From NCBI RefSeq assembly GCF_900105005.1, contig NZ_LT629748.1:3844001-3908000 (forward strand): a stretch of 64,000 bases of DNA, written 5' to 3'. The notes beneath the pieces are model-generated. The model saw nothing but the letters and a program-made list of their open reading frames with translations. It ran no database searches and was not told where the DNA came from. The position numbers and the translations under genes were made by a program. Position 1 is the first letter of the stretch; each line of letters starts with the position of its first letter. Source of the stretch: Halopseudomonas litoralis (GTDB lineage: Bacteria; Pseudomonadota; Gammaproteobacteria; Pseudomonadales; Pseudomonadaceae). Positions 8,164-18,299 of the stretch are shown here, one piece after another.

Positions 8164-9506
8164 AACGTCTGTTGATTGCTTTTGCCGTGGCATTGATCAG
8201 CCCGCTGACCTTCGCCCAGCCCACCTCTCTGGACCAGTTGCTGCAGGATATCCGTGAGATTCGCAGCAGCGAGCAGGCCACCATGCGCGAACGCGAAGCG
8301 CAGTTTCTGCGCGAGCGGGATAACCAGCAGGCACTGCTGACACAGGCCGAGCGCGAACTGGCGCCGATCAAGGCTGAAGCGGACCAGCTCAAGGATGAAT
8401 TTGAACAACTGGAGCAGGCCTTGGCCGACACCGAGGCGCAGATGCGTGAGCGCAGCGGCAATCTCGGCGAGCTGTTCGGTGTGGTGCGTCACATGGCGAG
8501 CGACACCCGCAGCCAATGGCAGGACTCGCTGCTGAATATGCAATTCCCCGAGCGTCTCGGCCAACTCGACCGACTGGCTGCCACGGCGCAGATCCCGACG
8601 GTAGAGACTCTGGAGCAATTCTGGTTCATGTTGCAGGAAGACATGACCGCCAGCGGCAAGATCAGCCAGATCAACGCGCCGGTCATCGGGCGTGACGGTC
8701 AGCAGCAGGGTCAGCCGGTAGTACTGGTCGGCCCCTTCGTGGCGCTGGCTGAAGACGAATATCTCACCTACCAGGCCGATGCCGGTACCCTGCAGATAGC
8801 TGACAAGCAGCCTGACGGCCGTGGCCTGGTCAGCGATTTTGTGGCGCCGCGCAGCGCGCTCGCCGACCTGATGGTCGATCCTACCCGTGGCACCGTCATC
8901 AGTCAGATGCAGCTCAGCCCATCCTTCATGGACCGGGTGCGTCAGGGTGGTCTGGTGGGTTATGTGATCATTGCTCTGGGTGTGCTCGGCATACTGCTGG
9001 CGCTGGCCAAACTGGTTTGGCTGCTGGGTGTATCCAACAAGGTCGAGCGGCAGGCCAACAATTTGGATCAGCTGCGCGATGACAACCCCCTGGGGCGCAT
9101 TCTCGGTGTGATCGGCAGCAAGCCGCGGCTCGAGGAGCTGGACACGCTGGAGCTGAAGCTGGACGAGGCGATTCTGCGGGAAACGCCGGCGCTGGATCGC
9201 GGCAACGGCTTGATCAAGCTGCTCGCCGCGGTGGCGCCGCTGTTGGGTCTGCTGGGTACGGTAACCGGCATGATCGCGACGTTCCAGGCCATCACCCTGT
9301 TTGGTACCGGTGATCCGAAGCTGATGGCCGGTGGTATTTCCCAGGCCCTGGTGACCACGGTGCAGGGGCTGGTGGCAGCCATTCCGCTGCTGTTCCTGCA
9401 CGGCATGCTGGCCTCGCGCAGCAAGGCGCTGATCCAAGTACTCGAACAGCAGAGTGCGGGCCTGATTGCTCTGCACCTGGATCCGGGAGACAGGCGTGGT
9501 GAGTGA
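8160..9506 (+). CDS. ttpC: TtpC-type long MotA/TolQ/ExbB protein
   Basis: 448 residues. A signal sequence (cleaved near TFA/QPTS) precedes a periplasmic coiled coil (about 25-110). Membrane segments sit near residues 262-282 and in the C-terminal ExbB domain, with the proton-channel signature APLLGLLGTVTGMIATF. The layout matches Vibrio TtpC, an extra subunit that TonB2 systems need to energise outer membrane transport. The ATG overlaps the DUF3450 stop (ATGA). Confidence 0.88.
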   Translation: MKRLLIAFAVALISPLTFAQPTSLDQLLQDIREIRSSEQATMREREAQFLRERDNQQALLTQAERELAPIKAEADQLKDEFEQLEQALADTEAQMRERSGNLGELFGVVRHMASDTRSQWQDSLLNMQFPERLGQLDRLAATAQIPTVETLEQFWFMLQEDMTASGKISQINAPVIGRDGQQQGQPVVLVGPFVALAEDEYLTYQADAGTLQIADKQPDGRGLVSDFVAPRSALADLMVDPTRGTVISQMQLSPSFMDRVRQGGLVGYVIIALGVLGILLALAKLVWLLGVSNKVERQANNLDQLRDDNPLGRILGVIGSKPRLEELDTLELKLDEAILRETPALDRGNGLIKLLAAVAPLLGLLGTVTGMIATFQAITLFGTGDPKLMAGGISQALVTTVQGLVAAIPLLFLHGMLASRSKALIQVLEQQSAGLIALHLDPGDRRGE

Positions 9507-10014
9507 AGCCCTGTGGATGCTCAGGGACTTTCTCGACAGCGGCGGCTGGGTGCTGTGGACCATCCTGTTCTTCACCATTGTGTTGTGGACATTGATGGTC
9601 GAGCGGCTGTGGTATCTATGGCGCATCTTCCCCAAGCGTTCAGCCAGCCTGCAGAACCGCTGGCTGCGCCGCGCTGATCACAGCAGTGCTGCGGCCCGGC
9701 ATATTCGCGAAGCCTGGCTGTCCGTAGCACGGCAGCGACTGAACCGATTCATGCCGATGATTCGGGTCATGATCGCCATGTGTCCGCTGCTGGGCCTGCT
9801 GGGTACGGTAAGCGGCATGATTCAGGTGTTTGACGTGCTGTCGATCAGCGGTACCGGCAATCCCCGGGCGATGGCGGCGGGTGTGTCCCGTGCCACGGTG
9901 CCGACCATGGCCGGCATGATGATTGCCATCAGCGGATTATTTTGCCTGGCGCGACTCGATGCAGCGTCGCGGCTGGCCATGCAGCGGCTCACCGACCGTC
10001 TGCGTCACGAATAG
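9496..10014 (+). CDS. exbB: ExbB/TolQ-type proton channel subunit
   Basis: 172 residues with three membrane segments (about 17-37, 88-110 and 130-152) and the channel signature CPLLGLLGTVSGMI. GTG 9496 and GTG 9499 both lie behind GGAG (9486-9489), and either may start the protein; ATG 9517 is a shorter option. It overlaps the ttpC end, implying coupled translation. With ExbD it forms the stator that passes proton-motive force to TonB. Confidence 0.88.
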   Translation: MVSEALWMLRDFLDSGGWVLWTILFFTIVLWTLMVERLWYLWRIFPKRSASLQNRWLRRADHSSAAARHIREAWLSVARQRLNRFMPMIRVMIAMCPLLGLLGTVSGMIQVFDVLSISGTGNPRAMAAGVSRATVPTMAGMMIAISGLFCLARLDAASRLAMQRLTDRLRHE

Positions 10015-10028
10015 GAATACTTGACCAT

Positions 10029-10442
10029 ATGCGCATGCGCCGACATTCAGCAGGCAGCGACGACGAAGCAGGCATCGACCTGACCCCCATGCTCGACGTG
10101 GTGTTCATCATGCTGATCTTCTTCATCGTCACCAGCACCTTTATCAAGACCACCGGTATCGAGGTCAACACCCCGACCGCGGACAGCTCCGAAGAGCAGC
10201 CCAAGGGCAATATCCTGATCGCCGTGGACCCTAATGGCGAGATCTGGATTGATCGCCAGCAGGTGGATATCCGCGCAGTGCGCGCTGCGGTGGAACGCAT
10301 GCGCGTCGATCAGCCTGACAGCACTGTGGTGGTGCAGGCTGATGAGGATGCACGCAGCGGCCTGGTCATCCAGGTAATGGATCAGGTGCGTATGGCGGGT
10401 GTGCAGGACGTGGCGCTGGCTGCCACGGCGGGAGCCAACTGA
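10029..10442 (+). CDS. exbD: ExbD biopolymer transport protein
   Basis: 137 residues with one N-terminal membrane helix containing the essential aspartate motif (IDLTPMLDVVFIMLIFF) and a periplasmic C-terminal domain. ATG 10029 is chosen because it gives the normal short cytoplasmic tail; an upstream in-frame extension overlaps exbB. The stop overlaps the tonB start (TGATG). Confidence 0.93.
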   Translation: MRMRRHSAGSDDEAGIDLTPMLDVVFIMLIFFIVTSTFIKTTGIEVNTPTADSSEEQPKGNILIAVDPNGEIWIDRQQVDIRAVRAAVERMRVDQPDSTVVVQADEDARSGLVIQVMDQVRMAGVQDVALAATAGAN

Positions 10443-11137
10443 TGCGGCTGCTGGTCAGCTTTGCCGGTGCCTTGCTGGTAACGCTGGCATTGTTCGCCCT
10501 GATGATGGTGCTGATCATGCCGCCACGGGATAATCGTGAGCAGGGTGATGAGTTGGCGCGGGTCAGTTTCGTCCGCAGCGTCGCCGATACGCCGAGTGAC
10601 AGCCGTCAGCGTCAGCAACGTCAGCCGCCGGAACAGCCGCAGCCGCCGGATGTGCCGCCACCCCAGCCAGCACCGCCGCAGCCGCAGGTCGAAACCAGCG
10701 TGCAGCTGAATATTTCCGTACCGAATCTGCCGACGCCGGGCATCAATGTGGCGGTCACCCCTACCTTGGCCGGCATCACCGCGGCGGAGGCGCCAGCGCC
10801 TGCTCCGACCCCTGCGCCTGCAGCTCCTGCGGCGCCGGCTGCCTCAAGCAGCCCGTCGACTGCCGAGGAGGTTGCGCCGCTGGTGGATATACCGCCTAAC
10901 TACCCGCATCGCGCGTTGGCGGCGGGCATCGAAGGCGAAGTAACACTGGCATTCACCATTTCTCCCGAAGGGCGAGTGGAGAATCTGCGGGTGACCTCTG
11001 CCAAACCCAAAGGGGTGTTCGAGCGCGAAGCGCGCCGAGCCGCCAACCGCTGGCGTTTTGCACCGCGCCGGGAGAATGGCCAGGCGGTCGCGCGTGAAGC
11101 CACCAAAACCTTGTATTTCCGTCTGGAGGACAGATGA
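10442..11137 (+). CDS. tonB: TonB family energy transducer
   Basis: 231 residues: an N-terminal membrane anchor (about 3-26), Pro/Gln-rich and then Ala/Pro-rich periplasmic linkers (about 55-140), and a C-terminal TonB domain (about 145-231) beginning NYPHRALAAGIEGEV and containing RWRFAPRRENG. It links ExbB/ExbD to TonB-dependent receptors. No receptor gene lies in the window, so the cargo is unknown. Confidence 0.93.
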   Translation: MRLLVSFAGALLVTLALFALMMVLIMPPRDNREQGDELARVSFVRSVADTPSDSRQRQQRQPPEQPQPPDVPPPQPAPPQPQVETSVQLNISVPNLPTPGINVAVTPTLAGITAAEAPAPAPTPAPAAPAAPAASSSPSTAEEVAPLVDIPPNYPHRALAAGIEGEVTLAFTISPEGRVENLRVTSAKPKGVFEREARRAANRWRFAPRRENGQAVAREATKTLYFRLEDR

Positions 11138-12249
11138 CCATGGGTGTCGCCAACCTCTATCGTAGTACTGCATTGGGTCTGATGTTGTTACTGCTGCCGG
11201 GCCTGGTTAACGCCCAGCAGGCGATCAAGCCAGCAGTCTTCATGGCCTTGTCTTCGGCGCAGAAAGAGCAGCAGAGCGGTAAGCTGGACAAGGCGCGGGC
11301 TACTCTGAACAAGGCGATCAACGATGCCGAAGCGGGAAGTCTCGAACTGGCGCTGATCCAGCAACGGCTGGGTTATGTGGCGATTGCGGCCCAGCAGAAT
11401 CGTCAGGCTATCGACTGGCTGCGCAAGGCGCTGGCGCACAGCAAGCTGGATGCGACGGCAACACGTCAGGACCAATTGAATCTGGCGCAACTGCTTGCCG
11501 TGGAAGGTCAATATCGCGATGCTGCCCGACTGCTGGAATCTGTGCAGGCTGGCGGTGCATTGACGCTGGAGCAGAAGCAACTGCTCGTGCAGTGCTACAG
11601 CCAGGCGCGGGAATATACCAAGGCGATCCCCCTGGCCGAGCAGGTGGTGCGTGCCGATCCGTCAGCGGCGGATGTCTGGTATCAGCTGTTGGTCGGCATG
11701 AACTACCAACAGCAGCGCTATGACAGCGCCGCTCAATGGCAGAAGGTATTACTCAAACGGGCGCCGCAGAGCCGCGAACATTGGCGGCAATTGGCTGGCT
11801 TGCAGAGTCAGGCCGGCAATCAGTCGGCAGCGGCTGGAACGCTGCGGTTGGCCCATGAGGCCGGGGTGGGGCTGACGCAGACCGATCTGGACAATCTGAT
11901 CGCAATGCAGGTCAACGCCGGCGCGCCCTGGCAGGCAGCACGTCTGCTGGAAGAACTCATGGCGCAGAAGCTGTTGCCGGTAGACGCAGCGCGTCAGGAG
12001 CGGCTGGCACAATTATGGACGCTGGCGCGGGACCGCACGCGGGCGCGCGAAGCCTGGGCAGCCGTGGCCAGCGGTAGCGGTCGTGCCGATCATTGGCTGC
12101 GGTTGGCGGGTCTGCAGTTGGAAGATGGCAGTTGGACAGATCTGCTGACGACACTCAAGCGTGCGCAAAGCGGAGCCAGTAGCCAGCAACGGCAGCTCAT
12201 CCGACAGTGGGAAGGTTATGCCCGCTCGGCTATTGAGAACAACAGCTGA
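11134..12249 (+). CDS. Periplasmic TPR protein at the end of the TonB2-type operon
   Basis: 371 residues with a signal peptide (cleavage near VNA/QQAI) and repeated helical TPR-like units through most of the length. It overlaps tonB by four bases (ATGA); ATG 11140 is also possible. Vibrio TonB2 clusters end with an equivalent TPR gene, which supports a function in the complex, but its role is not established. Its stop codon directly abuts the convergent DUF3299 gene with no room for a separate terminator. Confidence 0.82.
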   Translation: MTMGVANLYRSTALGLMLLLLPGLVNAQQAIKPAVFMALSSAQKEQQSGKLDKARATLNKAINDAEAGSLELALIQQRLGYVAIAAQQNRQAIDWLRKALAHSKLDATATRQDQLNLAQLLAVEGQYRDAARLLESVQAGGALTLEQKQLLVQCYSQAREYTKAIPLAEQVVRADPSAADVWYQLLVGMNYQQQRYDSAAQWQKVLLKRAPQSREHWRQLAGLQSQAGNQSAAAGTLRLAHEAGVGLTQTDLDNLIAMQVNAGAPWQAARLLEELMAQKLLPVDAARQERLAQLWTLARDRTRAREAWAAVASGSGRADHWLRLAGLQLEDGSWTDLLTTLKRAQSGASSQQRQLIRQWEGYARSAIENNS

Positions 12250-12759
12250 TCACAGCCCATAGGGCTCGATGCTGGCATCGCTGATGCGATAGCCGGCCTC
12301 TGCCAGCTCGCTCTCCACATGCTCGACGCGGATCACCCCGCTGATCCAGAATGGCTGATATAACTGCTGCAGGGCAATTCCGGTTGCGCTGAGCACATGC
12401 ACGATCTGATTTGACGGTGGCGGCGGCACATGAATGCAGGCGCCGAAGTAGGGCACCAGCAGGAACTCCTCCACCTGGCCGGCGTCGGTCAGCCCCAGCG
12501 GTACTATATAGCCGGGTAGTCTGATGTGCCTTCCATCCATGGCCGGCACAACCGGTGCGTGCGGCTCCATCTGTACGGCCGGATCGCCCAGCGCCTCCTC
12601 CAGAGTGCCGAGCTGGGACAGATCATGAACCGGCAGTGGCGCCGGCATCTGGAAATCCGCCGGCAACAGCGCTGCCCAGGAAATTTCCTCGGCAGCGCTG
12701 GCGCTCCATGCCGCCAGCATCAGCAGGCAGCTGCCCAGGAATTTTCCCGCGATGTTCAT
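12250..12759 (-). CDS. DUF3299 exported protein of the zinc-type ABC operon
   Basis: 169 residues with a signal peptide (cleavage near ASA/AEEI) and the DUF3299 core (LPGYIVPLGL, FLLVPYFGACIHVPPPPSNQ). The Cys and His in that segment could bind metal. It is the last gene of a three-gene unit after an ABC ATPase and permease, a trio I recall as PA4064-PA4066 in PAO1, where the set is induced by zinc shortage. Function is unknown; metal chaperoning is a guess. Confidence 0.8.
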   Translation of the reverse strand: MNIAGKFLGSCLLMLAAWSASAAEEISWAALLPADFQMPAPLPVHDLSQLGTLEEALGDPAVQMEPHAPVVPAMDGRHIRLPGYIVPLGLTDAGQVEEFLLVPYFGACIHVPPPPSNQIVHVLSATGIALQQLYQPFWISGVIRVEHVESELAEAGYRISDASIEPYGL

Positions 12760-12771
12760 ATCCCTTTCCTT

Positions 12772-14064
12772 TCAAGTGCGAATCGATAGCCCATCGACCA
12801 GCGATTGGCGGTAAGCGCGCCAGGCCGGCACGCATCCGATGACTATTCCCGCCGCCAGAATGAGCCCCAGCAGGCTCCAGTCCCGAGGGCCTGGCGCTGT
12901 CAGCGGGATGAACAGGCCATACTGCGACAGAACCAGCGGCTGCACCAGCCACAGCGCCAGATACATCAAGCCCAGCCCCAGCACTATACCCAGCGCTGAC
13001 AGGCTGGCGGCCTCCAGCAACAGCAGGCTGAATACATGTCGCGGCCGGGCGCCGACTGAGCGCAGGATGGCCATTTCCCGGCGCCGTTCATTGAGGCTGG
13101 CGAGAATGGCGGTGAGCATACCGACCAGCCCGGTGAGCACGACGAACACCGAGACGATGAACAGGGCTTTTTCCGCTACGCCGAGTAGGCGCCAGAGTTC
13201 CTGCAGAGCGACACCGGGCATGATGGCCATCAGCGGCTCGTCGGGGAAGCGGTTGATATCCCGCTGCACCGCGAAGGCGGCGACGCGGCTGTTCAACCCG
13301 AGCAGCGCGGCATTGATGGTGGTCGGTGTGAGATCGTGGTTGTCGGCATGCTCATGCTCATGCGCCTGTCCTTCATGCTGAGCATGGTCATGATGGAGGA
13401 CGGCTGCGGGCCGTCCATGATGCCAGTCCGCATGCACCGCCTCCTGGCCCGCCAGGCTGATATGCAGGGTACGATCCACCGGTGTACCGGTTCGGGCAAG
13501 TATGCCGCTGACGCGAAACGGGTGGTCATCGTGCTCGATAAAGCTCACCGATCCGGTGCCATGTCCGAGTACCAGCTCGTCGCCCAGGGCATAGCCCTGC
13601 TCACGGGCGACATCCGCACCGATGACCGCGTCGTACAGATCCTCGAACGGCTGTCCATCGGTGAAGCCGAGTTGACGATCGCGGCCATGGCGAAAATGGG
13701 TGAAATAATCCGCGGTGGTGCCCAGCACCGCATAACCGCGGTGCGAATCGCCCAGGGAAATCGGGATCGCCCAGTCCACCCGCGGGTGCGCGGCGATTTT
13801 CTGGAAACTCTCCCAGGCCATGGTGCTGGTCGGATTGCCGATGCGAAATACCGAATACAACAGCAGTTGTACCGAACCGGTACGCGGGCCCACGATCAGA
13901 TCGGTGCCGGAGATGGTGCCGGCAAAGCTGGCGCGGGCCTCGGTACGCACCTTCTCCACCCCCAGCAGCAGTGTGACGCTCAAGACGATGGTCACAATGG
14001 TCAGCAGCGCGGAAAAACGCCGATTGGCCAGACTGCGGAAAGCCATGCGTAACAGATACATCAA
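12772..14064 (-). CDS. MacB/FtsX-type ABC permease with a His-rich loop
   Basis: 430 residues: one N-terminal membrane helix (about 18-36), a large periplasmic domain, and three C-terminal helices (about 300-425) of the FtsX domain. Residues 211-243 contain 11 histidines among Asp/Glu, a plausible zinc-binding loop. The start overlaps the ATPase stop by four bases. FtsX-type systems usually do mechanical work or move lipids, lipoproteins or proteins rather than import ions. With the Zur box upstream, a role in the zinc-starvation response is likely; the substrate is not known. Confidence 0.85.
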   Translation of the reverse strand: MMYLLRMAFRSLANRRFSALLTIVTIVLSVTLLLGVEKVRTEARASFAGTISGTDLIVGPRTGSVQLLLYSVFRIGNPTSTMAWESFQKIAAHPRVDWAIPISLGDSHRGYAVLGTTADYFTHFRHGRDRQLGFTDGQPFEDLYDAVIGADVAREQGYALGDELVLGHGTGSVSFIEHDDHPFRVSGILARTGTPVDRTLHISLAGQEAVHADWHHGRPAAVLHHDHAQHEGQAHEHEHADNHDLTPTTINAALLGLNSRVAAFAVQRDINRFPDEPLMAIMPGVALQELWRLLGVAEKALFIVSVFVVLTGLVGMLTAILASLNERRREMAILRSVGARPRHVFSLLLLEAASLSALGIVLGLGLMYLALWLVQPLVLSQYGLFIPLTAPGPRDWSLLGLILAAGIVIGCVPAWRAYRQSLVDGLSIRT

Positions 14065-14771
14065 CTGGCCTCCCTGATGGCGGCGCGATTGAGTTCAGCC
14101 AGCGCCAGGCTACGATCGAACAGGGGCTCCAGCGCCGCATCATGGCTGACAAACAGCAAACTGCTGCCCGCCGCCTTGCATTCGGCGAACAGCAATTGGA
14201 GAAAGGCTTCGCGGGTATCGGCATCCAGTGCCGATGTCGGCTCGTCGGCAATGATCAATTCCGGGCTACCAATCAATGCCCGGGCGGCGGCGACGCGTTG
14301 TTGTTGGCCGATGGACAGTTCGGCCACCGGTTTATCGCGCAGCGCGGACTGATTCATACCCAACTGTTGCAGCAGATCGGTTGCCGCCGCGGTCACCGAG
14401 CCATGGCGCTCTGCTGCGCGCTGCCGGCGCAGTCGTGAGAAGTGGCAGGGCAGGGCGATGTTCTCGGTGATCGACAGGTAGGGCAGCAGGTTGAACATCT
14501 GGAATATATAACCGCTGTGGTCGGCACGAAATCGATCACGGGCCGAGCTGGACAGACGGGCCAGATCCTGGCCAAGCAGGCGGATATGTCCGCGCGCCGG
14601 CAGCTGCACACCGCCGAGCAGGCTCAGCAAGGTGGTCTTGCCGCTGCCGGAGGGGCCCTTGAGGAACACCCGTTCGCCGGGCTGCAAAATGAAGGTGTCG
14701 ATATCCAACAGCGTTGGTTGGCCGGGCCAGGCGAAGGTGGCCTGTTCAAGCTGTATCACGGGTGGGGACAT
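14061..14771 (-). CDS. ABC transporter ATP-binding protein, LolD/MacB type
   Basis: 236 residues with Walker A GPSGSGKT (39-46), signature LSIGQ (152-156), Walker B LIIADE (172-177) and the switch histidine in FVSHDAAL. It is the first gene of the operon and pairs with the FtsX-type permease downstream. A near-perfect Zur box sits 30 bases before its ATG. Confidence 0.93.
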   Translation of the reverse strand: MSPPVIQLEQATFAWPGQPTLLDIDTFILQPGERVFLKGPSGSGKTTLLSLLGGVQLPARGHIRLLGQDLARLSSSARDRFRADHSGYIFQMFNLLPYLSITENIALPCHFSRLRRQRAAERHGSVTAAATDLLQQLGMNQSALRDKPVAELSIGQQQRVAAARALIGSPELIIADEPTSALDADTREAFLQLLFAECKAAGSSLLFVSHDAALEPLFDRSLALAELNRAAIREAS

Positions 14772-14800
14772 GGAGCGGGCGATCCTGCAGAATATTTAAA

Positions 14801-14815
14801 CGTTATCTTATAACG
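14801..14815. promoter_or_regulatory. Zur box upstream of the ABC operon
   Basis: CGTTATCTTATAACG: six-base arms CGTTAT/ATAACG separated by three bases. It matches the core of the gammaproteobacterial Zur palindrome GTTAT-N3-ATAAC and lies where a repressor would cover the promoter of the ATPase gene. Confidence 0.8.
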
Positions 14816-14904
14816 CTATTTCTCAGGGTCAAGCTGTAACTGTCATTCTGAACACGTCTCCGGGAATATCAGCGTGCCTGGCACAGCCCTTTACCAGCGG
14901 TTGC

Positions 14905-15240
14905 TCAAAAATGCGGTTCGAGCGTCGCGCGAATATCACTTTCAGGCTGGATACCGGCAAAGCCATCCACCGGCTGACCGTTTCTGAACAGCACCACCGT
15001 CGGCAGGCTGCGAATGCCGAAGCGCTCGGTCAATGCGGCTTGCTCGTCGCAGTTGACCTTCGCCAGCAACAGCTTGCCGGCATGACTGGCGGTGATATTC
15101 AGCAGGGCCGGCAGCAACGCCTTGCAGGGCACGCACCAGGGCGCCCAGAAATCTACCAGCACAGGTTTGTCGAAGGAGGGTTCGAGCACGAGACGATCGA
15201 AGGTGTCGGCGGTAACGTCGAAGATGCTGGCTTGGCTCAT
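14905..15240 (-). CDS. Thioredoxin-domain protein, short form of CnoX/YbbN
   Basis: 111 residues. The N-terminus (IFDVTADTFDRLVLEPSF) and the ending (GFAGIQPESDIRATLEPHF) align with the thioredoxin domain of YbbN/CnoX. That protein is normally near 290 residues because a TPR region follows; here a stop codon comes immediately after the domain. Unlike SXXC-type relatives, the site is WCVPC and could be redox active. ATG 15240 is used; a TTG 24 bases upstream is less likely. Either a truncated gene or a minimal paralog. Confidence 0.8.
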   Translation of the reverse strand: MSQASIFDVTADTFDRLVLEPSFDKPVLVDFWAPWCVPCKALLPALLNITASHAGKLLLAKVNCDEQAALTERFGIRSLPTVVLFRNGQPVDGFAGIQPESDIRATLEPHF

Positions 15241-15375
15241 GAGGTCTCGGATCAGCGATGGCAATGGATCTATATGGTGCCGGCTGGCCGATTATCAAGT
15301 TTCGCGGAAATTACGGCCCAGTTCGCTATTACTGTGCGCTGGGCCGGCTGGCGGAAGAAGTTGCAAACATCCCGC

Positions 15376-16182
15376 TTAAAAGTGTGCCTTCAATAGCAGG
15401 CTCGCGGTGTTTTGATTGGTTTCGCCGACAAACTGCTCGCTGACATAGCCGCCATCTTTAATACCGAATTTGTTCTTCCAGTAGTCATATTCGATGCCCA
15501 CATAGACCTTTTCTCTCCAGCCCAGGGCCTTGCCCAGGTCGTATTTGATCTGGGGGTTGATATGGACGTTGGCGTGATAGTCGCCGCGACTGTTTTCGTC
15601 ATTGTCCACAACCCAGTCGATGAAGCCATCAATCACCAGGTCGGACCGGCCCATCGGGATGGTATAACTCCAGACAGGGGTGATCTGCCAGACATTATCA
15701 CCAGGGCGGCCGCCATCGGTTTTACGAAGATAGGTATTGAGCTGGAAGAAGTCGAACCCCGGTATCGCCAGGTCAAAGGCGGGCCCGATCAGATAGGCTT
15801 CCGTGTCGCCTTTGCCGAATTCGTAGGTCATCGAGACCAATATATCAGTGACAGGGCCGGCGGCCATGTTGATACCACTGATTTTTCCTAACGACAGGCG
15901 CGGCGAGAATTCACCGTAATGTGTTCGTTCATCATCCCCATCATTGGCACCCTTGCCGTTGAAGTTGATCTGATCAACGAACAGAAACAGATCACCTACG
16001 CTCCAGCCGCTGGCGTGTTCAAATGTGAGCGTCTGCTGAATAGGCGGGTCTACCTTGAAGTTCTTGCCGTAAAGGTAGGTCAGGCTATTGGTATGCCATT
16101 GGACAAGTTCATCAGCGCAGGCAGGAAAGGCACTTAGCCCACCAGCGATAAGCACAAGTGCGGCGGTGGTTGCTTTTTTCAT
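15376..16182 (-). CDS. tsx: Tsx/OmpK-family nucleoside-specific outer membrane channel
   Basis: 268 residues with a signal peptide (cleaved near ACA/DELV) and a beta-barrel typical of Tsx-like porins (ELVQWHTNSLTYLYG at the mature start, terminal LLLKAHF). Tsx admits nucleosides and related bases. Its place downstream of the nucleobase permease and dihydropyrimidinase genes suggests it is the outer membrane entry for pyrimidines. The 120-bp gap before it carries its own ribosome site and an A-rich Hfq/Crc-type motif. Confidence 0.85.
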   Translation of the reverse strand: MKKATTAALVLIAGGLSAFPACADELVQWHTNSLTYLYGKNFKVDPPIQQTLTFEHASGWSVGDLFLFVDQINFNGKGANDGDDERTHYGEFSPRLSLGKISGINMAAGPVTDILVSMTYEFGKGDTEAYLIGPAFDLAIPGFDFFQLNTYLRKTDGGRPGDNVWQITPVWSYTIPMGRSDLVIDGFIDWVVDNDENSRGDYHANVHINPQIKYDLGKALGWREKVYVGIEYDYWKNKFGIKDGGYVSEQFVGETNQNTASLLLKAHF

Positions 16183-16195
16183 GTTGTACTCCAGG

Positions 16196-16211
16196 TTATT
16201 GTTTTTATTTT
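16196..16211 (-). promoter_or_regulatory. A-rich Hfq/Crc-type (CA) motif before tsx
   Basis: On the coding strand AAAATAAAAACAATAA, containing overlapping AAnAAnAA units 13 bases before the ATG. In Pseudomonas such motifs bind Hfq with Crc and block translation during catabolite repression. Confidence 0.5.
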
Positions 16212-16302
16212 ACTCGGCGCCACTTCAAGTAGATGGGCGCACTTATCCTGCCCCGGTGGGGCATATAACATTACGACAGTGATTTAATAAGGCAGGCCCG
16301 AT

Positions 16303-16743
16303 TCAATACAGGCGCACGATAATGCCTCCGGCAATCAACAATGCAATACCCACGGCGCGTCCGATGCTGAGTGCATGTGGGGTAAATCCCGCCAAGCCAA
16401 AATGGTCAATCAAGGCGGCAGCCGTCATTTGCCCGACCAGCACCATGCCCAGCATGGTGGCCGCGCCCAGCCGGGGGCTGAGCATGACCATGGCCGTAAC
16501 AAAAAAGGCACCCATGAGCCCTCCGCTCCACTGCCAGAAGGGCATCGCGGCGAGATCTCCCCATACCGGACGGGGTAAGCGAACGGTCAGACACACGGCT
16601 AGCAGCAACAACAGTCCAATGGCGAAGGAGGCACAGGCTGCCCACAAGGCATGCCCTGCGCTCAGTGCCAGTTGAGCGTTCAAGCCAGCTTGCAACGGTA
16701 AGACAGCCCCTGCGGCCAACGCCATGAACAGGTAGATCCACAT
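16303..16743 (-). CDS. YdcZ/DUF606-family small membrane transporter
   Basis: 146 residues with four or five hydrophobic helices and family features (AGAVLPLQAGLNAQLA near the N-terminus, GMVLVGQMTAAALIDHFG in the middle). These DMT-related half transporters have mostly unknown substrates. It lies 39 bases after the dihydropyrimidinase stop in the same direction, so a role in the pyrimidine operon, perhaps in export or uptake of an intermediate, is inferred from position only. Confidence 0.75.
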   Translation of the reverse strand: MWIYLFMALAAGAVLPLQAGLNAQLALSAGHALWAACASFAIGLLLLLAVCLTVRLPRPVWGDLAAMPFWQWSGGLMGAFFVTAMVMLSPRLGAATMLGMVLVGQMTAAALIDHFGLAGFTPHALSIGRAVGIALLIAGGIIVRLY

Positions 16744-16782
16744 TTTCCTTCCCTCTCCTCGCAGGGGTTGTCTTGGCCATCG

Positions 16783-18236
<1,454 letters not shown>

Positions 18237-18299
18237 CTCCTTACAGGTCTTGGCGAGCCGGCTGTTGCAAGTGCCTGCCGGCCCGATAGGTAACCCAGT

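Noticed and set aside
8058-9635. 525-codon open frame on the minus strand over ttpC
   Set aside because: Antisense to ttpC and low complexity (Gln/His-rich), with no signal or domain of its own.
14905-15264. Thioredoxin start at TTG 15264
   Set aside because: ATG 15240 gives the YbbN-type N-terminus; the eight extra residues have no family support.
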